Shown piece by piece: positions 44,694 through 52,971 of a DNA stretch of 64,000 nucleotides; position 1 is the stretch's first letter, and every line of letters starts with the position of its first letter. Both the position numbers and the translations under genes were made by a program. The notes under the pieces were generated by a model. That model did not search any database and had not been told where the DNA came from. It saw nothing but the letters and a program-made list of their open reading frames with translations. Source of the DNA: Bacteriovoracaceae bacterium UBA6200. Its GTDB lineage: Bacteria > Bdellovibrionota > Bacteriovoracia > Bacteriovoracales > Bacteriovoracaceae. Location: the NCBI GenBank assembly GCA_002422605.1, contig DISW01000025.1:310001-374000 (forward strand). The letters run 5' to 3'.

Positions 44694-44733
44694 AATTTGA
44701 TCCCAAAGAAAAAACATTTTTTGGGATCAAATT
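44694..44733. repeat. 14-bp perfect inverted repeat after the coiled-coil gene
   Basis: AATTTGATCCCAAA (44694-44707) is the exact reverse complement of TTTGGGATCAAATT (44720-44733), with an A/T-rich 12-base loop. It lies six bases after the stop codon. No T-run follows on either strand, so it may act as an mRNA 3' stabiliser or Rho-assisted terminator rather than a classic terminator. Confidence 0.6.
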
Positions 44734-44737
44734 CCCG

Positions 44738-44766
44738 TTGACAATAATTTCTCAAATACCTAATAT
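44738..44766 (+). promoter_or_regulatory. Strong sigma70-like promoter of tRNA-Val
   Basis: TTGACA (perfect -35, 44738-44743), 17 bases, TAATAT (44761-44766), 21 bases before the mature tRNA 5' end. Confidence 0.75.
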
Positions 44767-44787
44767 GAACGCTCCAAATCGACATGT

Positions 44788-44863
44788 GGGCGTTTAGCTC
44801 AGCTGGGAGAGCGCTACCCTTACAAGGTAGATGTCGGGGGTTCGATCCCCTCAACGCCCACCA
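44788..44863 (+). tRNA. tRNA-Val (anticodon TAC)
   Basis: 76 bases fold as a full cloverleaf: acceptor GGGCGTT with AACGCCC, anticodon stem CTACC/GGTAG with loop CTTACAA (anticodon TAC, 44821-44823), T arm GGGGGTTCGATCCCC, discriminator A and an encoded CCA. It reads GUA valine codons. Confidence 0.95.
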
Positions 44864-45046
44864 TTTTCCACATGTCTTCAAAATAGCTGCCCTGTTAACA
44901 TTTCCTTAAAATATAAAGAACACTCTAACTAAGTTGTTGGAAATACTTAATTAACTCCTTGAGAAAGCATCTCTTTTAGTCATAATTTAAGGTATCGTAA
45001 AGATTAGTTTTATAAATTGCTTTAGAATCGGCTTAAAATGGGTGGT

Positions 45047-45709
45047 ATGAACAAATCAATCGTAATCATTGAGGATGAAAAAGAGATAGTAGAATCTCTC
45101 CGCTATTTATTAGAAAAGAATCAATTCACGGTGCATGGGTATTATTCTGCTGAAGAATTCTTTTCGTCCAAATCGCGCCCTGAACATAGTATTTATTTGG
45201 TTGATTGGAATTTACCGGGAATCAAAGGAATCGATATCGTTCGGACCATCCGGTTGAAGGATAAGCTGTCTCCCATCTTTATGATGTCGGCCTATAATAA
45301 ATCCGATCAGATTATTGAAGGGCTCCAGAGTGGAGCAGACGATTATATTACTAAGCCTTTTAACTATGAGGAGCTTTTAGTAAAAGTGGGTAATGCTCAT
45401 GCCAAAGTAAGTTCTTTGGAGGATAACCTCATCAATGTTGGCCTAAAACTTATTCCAGAAGCGCACTCTGTGATGAAAGATGGGGTTACTGTTAACCTCA
45501 CTTCCCGTGAATTTATCATTTTTAATCATCTTTATAAATATCAAACTGCGGCCAGTACTCGCGAAGAACTTATTAATCAGTTTGATAAAGATATGGAAAT
45601 GACGGCCAGAAATATCGACGTTCATATTTTCTCACTTCGGAAGAAAATGAGTAAGGTGAACATTGCTATTGAAACCGTTTGGGGAACTGGCTACAAAATT
45701 ATCCTTTAG
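45047..45709 (+). CDS. OmpR-family response regulator (orphan)
   Basis: 220 residues. The receiver domain has acidic pocket IEDEKE, phosphoacceptor Asp in IYLVDWNLPG (about 52) and Lys in YITKPFNYEEL (about 103). The C-terminal winged helix ends ARNIDVHIFSLRKKM and VWGTGYKIIL. ATG 45047 is chosen for the GGTGG before it; an ATG three codons earlier is possible. No sensor kinase is adjacent. It overlaps tail-to-tail with the next gene by four bases. Confidence 0.88.
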   Translation: MNKSIVIIEDEKEIVESLRYLLEKNQFTVHGYYSAEEFFSSKSRPEHSIYLVDWNLPGIKGIDIVRTIRLKDKLSPIFMMSAYNKSDQIIEGLQSGADDYITKPFNYEELLVKVGNAHAKVSSLEDNLINVGLKLIPEAHSVMKDGVTVNLTSREFIIFNHLYKYQTAASTREELINQFDKDMEMTARNIDVHIFSLRKKMSKVNIAIETVWGTGYKIIL

Positions 45710-46917
45710 AAAAGCATTCTAAACTCAACTTCAAACCGGCTTACGTTGGGAGTATTCTTACCACCGAGAGTTCGCACTAGATTCACATTTACCTGCGCTG
45801 GCAGCATGAACTCTTTTTTTAGAAATGGCGTAATGGAAGACAGGGTCGTGGTTATTTGACCCTGATGTTCAACTTTATCAGAGTTATAGGCCAGATGATC
45901 ATTGGCCTCAGAATACTTGGACGTGTATTTAGATGGCATCTGATAAAGTAGACGATAGGCCGGCGTAAAAGAAATCCAATCATTAAGAGAAATTGTCGTA
46001 TTGAGCATCCAGTTGATTTTATCTCCATACTTCACATCAAACTCACCCTTAGTACTGGAAAGTTGAAAATCTCTTTCCTCCGGGATTCTGAGAGTTTTAG
46101 TCGTTGGGGCCTGGTAGGTATAACGTAAAGTTGTACCGAATGCGAGGTTGTCACTCGCTACATAACCTGTTGCTAATTCGGCGAACAGATCAAATTGACC
46201 GTCACCAAACCCAATATCTTGAAGAATATCTGGATCATCCTGTCTTCCTGTAGGAAGAACTGTACCTGGATAAATCATTAGTCCCCAGGTTCCACGATCA
46301 ATGAGATTAATCATGAAGCCGGTCTCCATATCTCCATAACCAGAGCCATGCCAATCTCCGACTGGTTGGTATTTATACTGATTAGTGATGACGGATTGGA
46401 TAGTGCTTTCATTAGCATCGACCATATTCCTTATGTTCTCTGCCAAGAAAGTATTAATCGTTCCGCCGGCCTTTAAAAGAAGGTCAGCAGTCTCGTCATA
46501 ACTATTTCCGGAAGTTCTTTTGATGTTAGCTTTGACTCTGGCAGTGTAGTGAGCGATCTCTCCGTAAAACATTACTTTATCAGTGATCCCGTAACCAAAA
46601 CCTGCTCCGTGTACATTCATTTGGGCTTTTGCATCTACATCATAAGCACCAATAAGAAGATTGTCGTAGGCCGCCTTATCCATCGTCTCGCCCGGAATAA
46701 TAGCGTAGTTCATCATCTTGTTTAAAGCTTCACCATCTACTCTTAGACTTGCGCCTAGAGAACTTTCTTGGCCACTCTGGTTGAAGTTTGAAGTAATGGC
46801 AGAAGTTGAGACATTTCTATAACCAATGATACGAACACCCTTAGGGAGAACTTTCCATACTTGTGCATGAACGGCCGTCGTGAAAACTAAAAGAAGTAAG
46901 CAAATGCTCAATTTCAT
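45706..46917 (-). CDS. Outer-membrane beta-barrel protein, unknown
   Basis: 403 residues with a signal peptide cleaved after AVHA. The mature sequence has alternating strands throughout (GTWGLMIYPGTVLPTG, LAFGTTLRYTYQAP) and ends in Phe (RFEVEFRMLF), the hallmark of BAM-assembled barrels. Family and substrate not recognised; it resembles uncharacterised barrels of predatory bacteria only in type. It is convergent with the response regulator gene. Confidence 0.68.
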   Translation of the reverse strand: MKLSICLLLLVFTTAVHAQVWKVLPKGVRIIGYRNVSTSAITSNFNQSGQESSLGASLRVDGEALNKMMNYAIIPGETMDKAAYDNLLIGAYDVDAKAQMNVHGAGFGYGITDKVMFYGEIAHYTARVKANIKRTSGNSYDETADLLLKAGGTINTFLAENIRNMVDANESTIQSVITNQYKYQPVGDWHGSGYGDMETGFMINLIDRGTWGLMIYPGTVLPTGRQDDPDILQDIGFGDGQFDLFAELATGYVASDNLAFGTTLRYTYQAPTTKTLRIPEERDFQLSSTKGEFDVKYGDKINWMLNTTISLNDWISFTPAYRLLYQMPSKYTSKYSEANDHLAYNSDKVEHQGQITTTLSSITPFLKKEFMLPAQVNVNLVRTLGGKNTPNVSRFEVEFRMLF

Positions 46918-47074
46918 CTTTCCAGTCCTTTAATTGGTTTGAGCCATAGTACCTTTTAATGCTTTGCGTTTGAAGTTTATACACAGTGGTATGTAAAAAG
47001 GTCACGACCCCTGTTAATAATTTGGGCATAGCTTATAATTATCAGATCTTCAGCAAAAACAGGTGGTTACGGTT

Positions 47075-48145
47075 GTGAAAACTAAAAGCTTTTTATTCGT
47101 GTTGTCCCTTCTCTTATTAGGGAGTTGTGGCCAGAAGAGCGAAATTAAGAATGACGTTACCGCTGAGAAGCTCTCCTGCGCTTATGGTGATTGCAAACAC
47201 ATTATTCAAAATGTGACATTTGCTTTGGACAATTCGTCCATGGCGTTCAATACACCACTTCCTGGTCTAGGCCCAATTGCGGGTGGTCTTATTAAATTCG
47301 TAGGCGATATTTTTGCTAAGAACACAAAGAAAGGGCGTTATGAATTTTCTTATGTTCAACCTCTTCCTGAGCTCCCGGAGATTTTAAACTCGGTCAAAGT
47401 GAAACGCCTTTTTTTCTATATGAAACCTAAAAAAGCTTCCGGACTTGATATTAAAAGAGCAGGTTCGGTTGAAACCTGGATCAGACGTTATTTATTAGGT
47501 GAAGGAAAAACGAGTTTTGATTTTGTAGGGAAGTTCGGGATGAAATTTTCGTCTGAGAAGATTAAGTCTCCTGAGTCCTATGATCCAATTTTCACAGAAG
47601 GCAAAGGGGATGATCGCTCTGAACTCTTGGAAATTTTTAAATCGAAGCCTCGTTCAAGAGTGATAGATACCGAGGTTGCCAAAGATTTAGTATTGGTTAA
47701 ATACCAAAGCTCAACGAGAGAGGAAGATACTTCCGAAGAAAAATATGGACGCATTCATTATCTTGAGACGACTAAGAATCCGATTATTTTAAAAGAATTT
47801 TTTCGGACGATGCCAGAATTTCAAGGACAATATAAACGCATCCTTCTCTTGAGTGACGGAATTATTGTCGAGCTTAAAAAAGATCCGGTCGCTAATGAGA
47901 TCTTTAAATTTATTATGGAAAAGAATGCTGATGAATTGGATCGGGAGCTGGGACTTAACTTCGTCGACACCTGCACGATCAGATCATGTCTGGAATTGTC
48001 TTTGCCTGATGTGAACCTGATGCCAATTGCAAAAAAAGGAAACGCTATTAAGCTAGATGCTTTACTCCAGGCCAATATTGTTCCTGATTCATTTAAGCTT
48101 AAAGGGTATGTTGAATTTGAAGTGAAGATTGAATCAGATATTTAA
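47075..48145 (+). CDS. Lipoprotein of unknown function
   Basis: Not recognised. 356 residues; signal peptide with lipobox LLLLGSC (Cys18). GTG 47075 is chosen because AGGTGG lies eight bases upstream; a GTG at 47063 overlaps that site. The mature domain has a Gly-rich early segment (PLPGLGPIAGGLIKFVGDIF) that could be membrane-active or a hinge, then alternating strands and helices. Four cysteines in two pairs (SCAYGDC, DTCTIRSC) suggest disulfides. Confidence 0.7.
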   Translation: MKTKSFLFVLSLLLLGSCGQKSEIKNDVTAEKLSCAYGDCKHIIQNVTFALDNSSMAFNTPLPGLGPIAGGLIKFVGDIFAKNTKKGRYEFSYVQPLPELPEILNSVKVKRLFFYMKPKKASGLDIKRAGSVETWIRRYLLGEGKTSFDFVGKFGMKFSSEKIKSPESYDPIFTEGKGDDRSELLEIFKSKPRSRVIDTEVAKDLVLVKYQSSTREEDTSEEKYGRIHYLETTKNPIILKEFFRTMPEFQGQYKRILLLSDGIIVELKKDPVANEIFKFIMEKNADELDRELGLNFVDTCTIRSCLELSLPDVNLMPIAKKGNAIKLDALLQANIVPDSFKLKGYVEFEVKIESDI

Positions 48146-48148
48146 AGC

Positions 48149-48520
48149 TTATACCTCGGTTTCGATCCCGAATTTTAGACCTTCTTCCTGAAGGATCTTC
48201 CTGACCACTGGCAAGGGATAGATGACTCCAACGACACTCACTTTGGTTGTCATTATGTCGATTTTGCAGGCATTGGTGCACATGAAATCTGCCGAGTAGG
48301 CTTCGAAAATTTTGATCGGGGCCTTGTTTTGAAACTCAGAATAAAAACTGAAAAAATCCACAATTTTTTCTCTAAGCTTTGCCTCTAGTTGCTCTTGCGT
48401 CTCTTTCTGGAGATTATATGTATATAACGAAGTATTTCTGGATTTACCGTTGAACGAAAGTTTGATTACTCCGCTGGAGCGTATCTTCATGGTATTTTGG
48501 AAACAAACTGGGCAATACAT
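48149..48520 (-). CDS. Small protein with putative four-cysteine zinc site
   Basis: Not recognised. 123 residues: Cys3 and Cys6 (MYCPVCF), then Cys81 and Cys85 (DFMCTNACKID), together a plausible CxxC/CxxxC zinc-binding site joining the ends of a small alpha/beta domain. It is divergent from the hydrolase gene with only 21 bases between starts, and convergent with the lipoprotein gene by 3 bases. Role unknown; nucleic-acid or protein binding is possible. Confidence 0.6.
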   Translation of the reverse strand: MYCPVCFQNTMKIRSSGVIKLSFNGKSRNTSLYTYNLQKETQEQLEAKLREKIVDFFSFYSEFQNKAPIKIFEAYSADFMCTNACKIDIMTTKVSVVGVIYPLPVVRKILQEEGLKFGIETEV

Positions 48521-48541
48521 AATCTAATTATAAGGGATTTT

Positions 48542-49393
48542 ATGAATAATGAATACCGGGACATAATATCATTCGATGGATCTTTACTCAAATGCCTCAT
48601 CCGTGAGACGGGGAGTTCCCAATGGTTGATCGTATCTCACGGTCTTGGGGAACATTCTCGTCGCCATGAATATCTCCTGAAGCTTTTTTCCCAGAATTTT
48701 AATATCGCTATTTATGACCTGAGAGGACACGGGAAGAGCGGGGGGAAGCGGGCCTACGTAGATGATTTCAATGAGTTTCTTATGGATCTGCATTCAGTGA
48801 TTGGTTATCTGAAGAAAGAATTCAGCATGACTCGTTATACACTTTTTGGCCACTCAATGGGAGGACTCATCACTGCCGCCTATCTGCAAAACATGGCGCC
48901 TAAAGAGTTCTATCCAGAGAAGGTCTTTTTAAGTTCTCCGGCAGTTGCGGCTCCTGGACTTATGGGCCCTCTTTTTAGTAATGCTCCTAAATTCCTCTAT
49001 GATGCCCTCATTAAAATGCCGACCCTCCCTATGGAAGGAATGCTTGATCTAAAGAAATTGTCCCACGATAGCAGGGTTTATGAAGCTTATGTCAAAGACG
49101 ATTTGAACCAGCTTAAAATTCACACGAAACTCTTCTTTGAGATACTTAAAACGGCCCGCGATGTTTTTTCAAGACCTCTGCGTGCCGAGTGTCCGCTTTA
49201 TGTATCTGTCGGGACGGGAGATGCCCTTGTTCATTCTAAAATTTTGATTGATTACTTCCAAAATACTGAGAAGAGAGCACTCCTTAAAGTTATAGAAGGG
49301 GGCTACCATGAACTCCACAATGAGATTGAGAAATACCGTAAACCTTACTTAAACTTCTTAAGACATTCGCTTACGGGTCTATCCTTTGAATGA
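48542..49393 (+). CDS. Alpha/beta hydrolase, monoacylglycerol-lipase-like
   Basis: 283 residues from ATG 48542 (AAGGGA upstream). The Ser nucleophile is in FGHSMGGLI (about 111), Asp in VGTGDALVHS (about 238) and His in EGGYHELHNE (about 266), the Hydrolase_4/lysophospholipase arrangement. No signal peptide. Could cleave monoacylglycerols or lysophospholipids from digested prey or its own membranes (inference). Its 3' end overlaps the convergent protease gene by 15 bases. Confidence 0.8.
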   Translation: MNNEYRDIISFDGSLLKCLIRETGSSQWLIVSHGLGEHSRRHEYLLKLFSQNFNIAIYDLRGHGKSGGKRAYVDDFNEFLMDLHSVIGYLKKEFSMTRYTLFGHSMGGLITAAYLQNMAPKEFYPEKVFLSSPAVAAPGLMGPLFSNAPKFLYDALIKMPTLPMEGMLDLKKLSHDSRVYEAYVKDDLNQLKIHTKLFFEILKTARDVFSRPLRAECPLYVSVGTGDALVHSKILIDYFQNTEKRALLKVIEGGYHELHNEIEKYRKPYLNFLRHSLTGLSFE

Positions 49394-50629
49394 TTCCAAT
49401 TTTTTGATTCTTTCCAGTGCCGGTGGATGCGAGTGATAAAAGCCTGAATAGATTTTATCTGTAACCACCGGGCTGGCATTCTCTTTATACAGCTTCAGGA
49501 GTCCTGAAACTAAGTCATCCGGATTGGTTTCTTTAGCGGCATAGGCATCAGCCTCGAATTCTCTTTTGCGAGAAATCCACGAACCAATCGGTGAGAACCA
49601 GAAGGTATAAAGGGAGAGTGCTTGAGAAAAGAGAAGGAGTAGTACGCCCGGTGACATGACTCTGATAAAATGGCCGCTGTAGAACCAATTTGAAGTTGAA
49701 AGAGTTCCCATTAGCCAGAATCCCAGGAATGAAAGAATCAAAGAAGCGATCATAGATTTAGGAATGTGTTTCAGCTTCATATGACCTAGTTCATGGGCGA
49801 GGATGGCCAATACTTCAGGATGAGAAAGTCCATGAAGGAGGGTATCGAAAAAAACGACTCTTTTATTTTTCCCAAGACCTGTGAAGTAGGCATTCCCATG
49901 TGAGCTTCTTTTGGATGCATCCATGACGAAAACTTCTTTGGCATTAAACCCGGCATTGGTAACAAGACTCTCTATTCCGCTTTTCAGTTCTTCGCTCTCC
50001 AGAGGATGAAATTTATTAAACAAGGGAGCAATCACTGATGGATATAGCCATACCAGGCTTAACTGGAAAGCCGTTACAAAAAGAAATCCTACGACCCACC
50101 ACCATTTGCCCAGACCTTGATAGATGGCGAGAATTCCATAAAGCAGGGGGACGCCGATGATGAAACCCAGAACTAGGCCCTTCAGTCTATCAGTGATGAA
50201 AAGCTTGGGAGTCGAACGATTGAATCCGAATTTTTCTTCCAATACGAAAGTAGAATAAATCGACCAGGGCAGGTTCAAGAGTGCTTGAATAAGAACAAAC
50301 GATACAAGAAACAAAACTTCGCGGTGTATCCCTGTTCCAGGAATGGCCAGATATAACTTTTCAGCTCCCCGAAAAGGGAACCAATAAAAAAGAAGGCAAG
50401 CATTCCAGATAAGTTTGATTTGGGACAAATTTAATTTTGCCATGCCGTAATTAATCGCTTTTTGATGATCAGCTGCAGAGAGAAACTTTTGAAATTCTTT
50501 TGGCACTTCATTTCGATTTTTGTGAAAAGTAGTCACTTGCCGACGGGAGAGGTATATTTCAAAAAGATGATTGACCACAATCAAAGTGATAAATAGAACT
50601 TGAGTATAGTAGGTAATAAGGTTTTCCAT
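49379..50629 (-). CDS. Ste24-type M48 membrane metalloprotease
   Basis: 416 residues with about seven transmembrane segments and HELGH zinc motif (about 280) plus EFEADAYA (about 358), the third ligand. The CAAX prenyl protease 1/Ste24 fold has the N-terminal peptidase_M48_N region (LPWSIYSTFVLEEKFGFN). Likely cleaves damaged or amphipathic membrane proteins. Its ATG is one base from the ATG of the next, divergent gene. Confidence 0.9.
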   Translation of the reverse strand: MENLITYYTQVLFITLIVVNHLFEIYLSRRQVTTFHKNRNEVPKEFQKFLSAADHQKAINYGMAKLNLSQIKLIWNACLLFYWFPFRGAEKLYLAIPGTGIHREVLFLVSFVLIQALLNLPWSIYSTFVLEEKFGFNRSTPKLFITDRLKGLVLGFIIGVPLLYGILAIYQGLGKWWWVVGFLFVTAFQLSLVWLYPSVIAPLFNKFHPLESEELKSGIESLVTNAGFNAKEVFVMDASKRSSHGNAYFTGLGKNKRVVFFDTLLHGLSHPEVLAILAHELGHMKLKHIPKSMIASLILSFLGFWLMGTLSTSNWFYSGHFIRVMSPGVLLLLFSQALSLYTFWFSPIGSWISRKREFEADAYAAKETNPDDLVSGLLKLYKENASPVVTDKIYSGFYHSHPPALERIKKLESFKG

Positions 50630-50630
50630 T

Positions 50631-51374
50631 ATGATCCTGGTTAAAACGTTTTATGGATACAACGAGCTTAGAAACTTCAGTTATCTGATTCTGGATAAGA
50701 ATTCAGGTCACTGCTGGATTATTGATCCTTATGAAGCTCGCCCCATTATTGATTATATCAAAAAAAATGGATTAATCCCCAAGGGAATTCTAAATACTCA
50801 TCAACACTTTGATCATATCCGTGGCAACGCTCAACTTGAAGAAGAGTTTTCAGTCCCTGTCCGCAAACTCAAGAACGCTGATTCAATCAAGCTTGATGAA
50901 AACCATCTCCTGGAAACTGTCGATACGCCAGGGCACACCATGGATCACCAGGTCTTTATATGGAAACACAATGCCGGACCCTGGTCGCTCTTTTCGGGTG
51001 ACACGCTTTTTAATAGCGGGGTCGGAAATTGTCGTGGAGGGGGAGACGTTAATGCGCTCTTTCATACGACAGAGAAAATTCTAAAAACTCTTCCTCCATC
51101 AACTCTTTTGTATCCGGGCCATGACTATCGGAAACGAAACATGGAATTCGCTCAAAAGGTTGAACCAGAGAATAAGAAGGTGAGAGAGGAGCTTCATAAA
51201 CTTCTTGAAGTGAATACTGAAGAACTTCCACCCCTAACATTAGAGGAAGAGTTAAAGGTTAATCCCTTTTTTCGCCTGAATTCTGAAGAACTGAGACATA
51301 ATATTTTTGAGAATAATCAAGTTGATGAAAAAGAAGTATTTATTGAATTAAGACGACTAAGAGATAACTGGTAA
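50631..51374 (+). CDS. Metallo-beta-lactamase-fold hydrolase, glyoxalase II-like
   Basis: 247 residues. The metal motif THQHFDHIRG (about 56-65) matches THxHxDH; further ligands are in TPGHTMDH (about 101), FSGDTLFNSGVGNCRGG (about 123) and LYPGHDY (about 163). This matches hydroxyacylglutathione hydrolase (S-lactoylglutathione to lactate) more than other MBL members, and gshB in the window supports glutathione use. It runs divergently from the Ste24 gene with one base between start codons. Confidence 0.8.
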   Translation: MILVKTFYGYNELRNFSYLILDKNSGHCWIIDPYEARPIIDYIKKNGLIPKGILNTHQHFDHIRGNAQLEEEFSVPVRKLKNADSIKLDENHLLETVDTPGHTMDHQVFIWKHNAGPWSLFSGDTLFNSGVGNCRGGGDVNALFHTTEKILKTLPPSTLLYPGHDYRKRNMEFAQKVEPENKKVREELHKLLEVNTEELPPLTLEEELKVNPFFRLNSEELRHNIFENNQVDEKEVFIELRRLRDNW

Positions 51375-51388
51375 AAGGATAAATAGAC

Positions 51389-51961
51389 ATGGCAAAGAAA
51401 GTTGCAAAAAAAGCTGTAGCAAAGAAAACAGTGACGAAGAAAGCAACCCCTAAGAAAGCTGCTCCTAAAAAAGAATCCGCTGGTGTTGTGGAAACTCCTT
51501 CATTAGTACCAGGGGACAAGGCTCCAGACTTTACCCTTCAGAACCAGAATGGAAACTTGGTTTCTCTTCATGATTTTAAAGGCAAAAATGTGGTCGTTTA
51601 TTTTTATCCTCGAGCGATGACACCGGGATGTACTGTTCAGGCCTGCGAGTTAAGAAACTCCGAAGATAAGTTGAAAAAGGCCAATATCGTTGTTTTAGGA
51701 ATTAGTGCTGATCCCATAAAGTCTTTAAAAAAATTCGAAGAACGAGATAAGTTAAACTTTACTTTACTGTCTGACCCTGATCACAAGGTTATTGAAAGCT
51801 ATGGTTCATGGGGACTAAAGAAATTTATGGGCCGTGAGTTTATGGGGATTTTTCGCCAAAGCTTCCTGATAGGGAAGGATGGTAAAATCCTTCATGTGAT
51901 GCATAAGGTGAACACAAAAACCCATCATGATGATGTTTTAAATTTCTTTAAGAATCTTTAA
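51389..51961 (+). CDS. bcp: Bcp-type thiol peroxidase with histone-like N-terminal tail
   Basis: 190 residues. The catalytic part from about residue 38 is a normal thioredoxin-fold peroxiredoxin: GDKAPDFTLQNQNG, YFYPRAMTPGCTVQACELR (peroxidatic Cys plus resolving Cys five residues later). Residues 1-33 are an extra, very basic AKKVAKK...KKAAPKK-type repeat like histone H1 or AlgP tails, which would bind DNA or RNA. No signal peptide, so cytoplasmic. Found 14 bases after the MBL gene; it overlaps the convergent small gene. Confidence 0.85.
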   Translation: MAKKVAKKAVAKKTVTKKATPKKAAPKKESAGVVETPSLVPGDKAPDFTLQNQNGNLVSLHDFKGKNVVVYFYPRAMTPGCTVQACELRNSEDKLKKANIVVLGISADPIKSLKKFEERDKLNFTLLSDPDHKVIESYGSWGLKKFMGREFMGIFRQSFLIGKDGKILHVMHKVNTKTHHDDVLNFFKNL

Positions 51962-52217
51962 AAATTTCCTCATGCAAGACGTCCAGTCGGATCTGGGTCT
52001 GGAGTCTTGCGATGAGACTTTTAAGGGAGTCCTTAAATTCGACTGTGCACTTAACATCAATGTCCCGGTAGCTGCCCTTTAAAGAATCATCTACGGTTGA
52101 ATAAAAGCATAGCCCCTCGTTCGACTCGAAGGTAAAATAAACAAAATACGCCTCGTCCTTAGGGACGCGGAGGCGGGTATAGAAGAGTTCTTTACTCTGG
52201 AAATAGGTCTGCGACAT
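51948..52217 (-). CDS. Small protein of unknown function (89 aa)
   Basis: Not recognised. ATG 52217 is chosen because AAGGAA lies four bases upstream. A TTG 54 bases further upstream would add a signal-like segment but lacks a ribosome-binding site, and its TTGACT looks like a -35 box. Without that segment the protein is cytoplasmic, beta-strand-rich (YFVYFTFESNEGLCFY). Overlaps bcp by 14 bases. Confidence 0.5.
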   Translation of the reverse strand: MSQTYFQSKELFYTRLRVPKDEAYFVYFTFESNEGLCFYSTVDDSLKGSYRDIDVKCTVEFKDSLKSLIARLQTQIRLDVLHEEIFKDS

Positions 52218-52303
52218 AGATTCCTTGACTAAGACGGATAAGGAAATAAGATATAAGATAAGGAAAGTCAAAAAATTTAAGAAGTTATGTCATGGAGGAC
52301 GCT

Positions 52304-52960
52304 TTGAAATATAGTTTGATAGCCTTTACATCGTTGTTACTTCTGAGTTCATGCTCGTGGTATCGAGATCTTGAGCGCTCATTAGTCGAAGATGATGAAA
52401 AGAAAATGCGTGCTTCTAGTTCCGTACCTCGTGCTCAATATGACCAACTTCTTGTAAAGTACGAAGAGCTCTCTAAAAAATACGAAACTTTAAAAGAAAA
52501 ACCTGCCAGCAGCCAGGATTCATTGATTGATGAATTACATAAGAGCCATGCAGGTGTTGAAACAGAAACAGTTAATGTTTTCGATTCAGCTCCTACGCCT
52601 GCGCCTTCAAGAATTGAAGTGCCGGCAGATATCGAATCACAATTATCTCTCTTTCGCCGTGGTCTTGCTCTAAAGCAATCGAATCCTGGCGAAGCGACAA
52701 AAATTTTCCAACAACTCGAAACTCAGGCGATTTCACCTGTTCGCGCACGCGCGAAATATCAGATCGGCGATATGCTTTTAGGGAAAGAGCAATATGATCT
52801 TGCCTTGCAGGTTTTTGAAGATGTGATTCACAAGAATGCGGAGTCTGGAATCGTACTAGATGCACTCCGTGGTGCAGTAGTCGCTTCTGATAAACTGGGA
52901 ATTAATAATAAGAAAGACCAGTATGCCTCAATGCTTAATGACGTATTTGAGTCGAGATAA
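52304..52960 (+). CDS. Lipoprotein with coiled coil and TPR-like repeats
   Basis: 218 residues from TTG 52304, which follows GGAGG at proper spacing; ATG 52292 overlaps that site. Lipobox LLLLSSC (Cys15). A coiled coil follows (about 45-75), then TPR-type repeats (RRGLALKQSNPGEATKIF, YQIGDMLLGKEQYDLALQVF), similar in plan to YbgF/CpoB-type or outer-membrane assembly lipoproteins. The LysM gene follows after 11 bases, so the pair is probably an envelope complex. Confidence 0.72.
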   Translation: MKYSLIAFTSLLLLSSCSWYRDLERSLVEDDEKKMRASSSVPRAQYDQLLVKYEELSKKYETLKEKPASSQDSLIDELHKSHAGVETETVNVFDSAPTPAPSRIEVPADIESQLSLFRRGLALKQSNPGEATKIFQQLETQAISPVRARAKYQIGDMLLGKEQYDLALQVFEDVIHKNAESGIVLDALRGAVVASDKLGINNKKDQYASMLNDVFESR

Positions 52961-52971
52961 CAGGAAATTTA

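Noticed and set aside
51389..51490. Lysine-rich tail of Bcp as a sequencing or start-call artefact
   Set aside because: The frame is continuous with the peroxiredoxin, starts at an ATG shortly after the MBL gene, and no alternative start with a ribosome-binding site lies at the domain boundary.
52218..52271. Signal-peptide-like extension of the 89-aa gene
   Set aside because: No ribosome-binding site; the TTGACT resembles a promoter -35 and ATG 52217 has AAGGAA.
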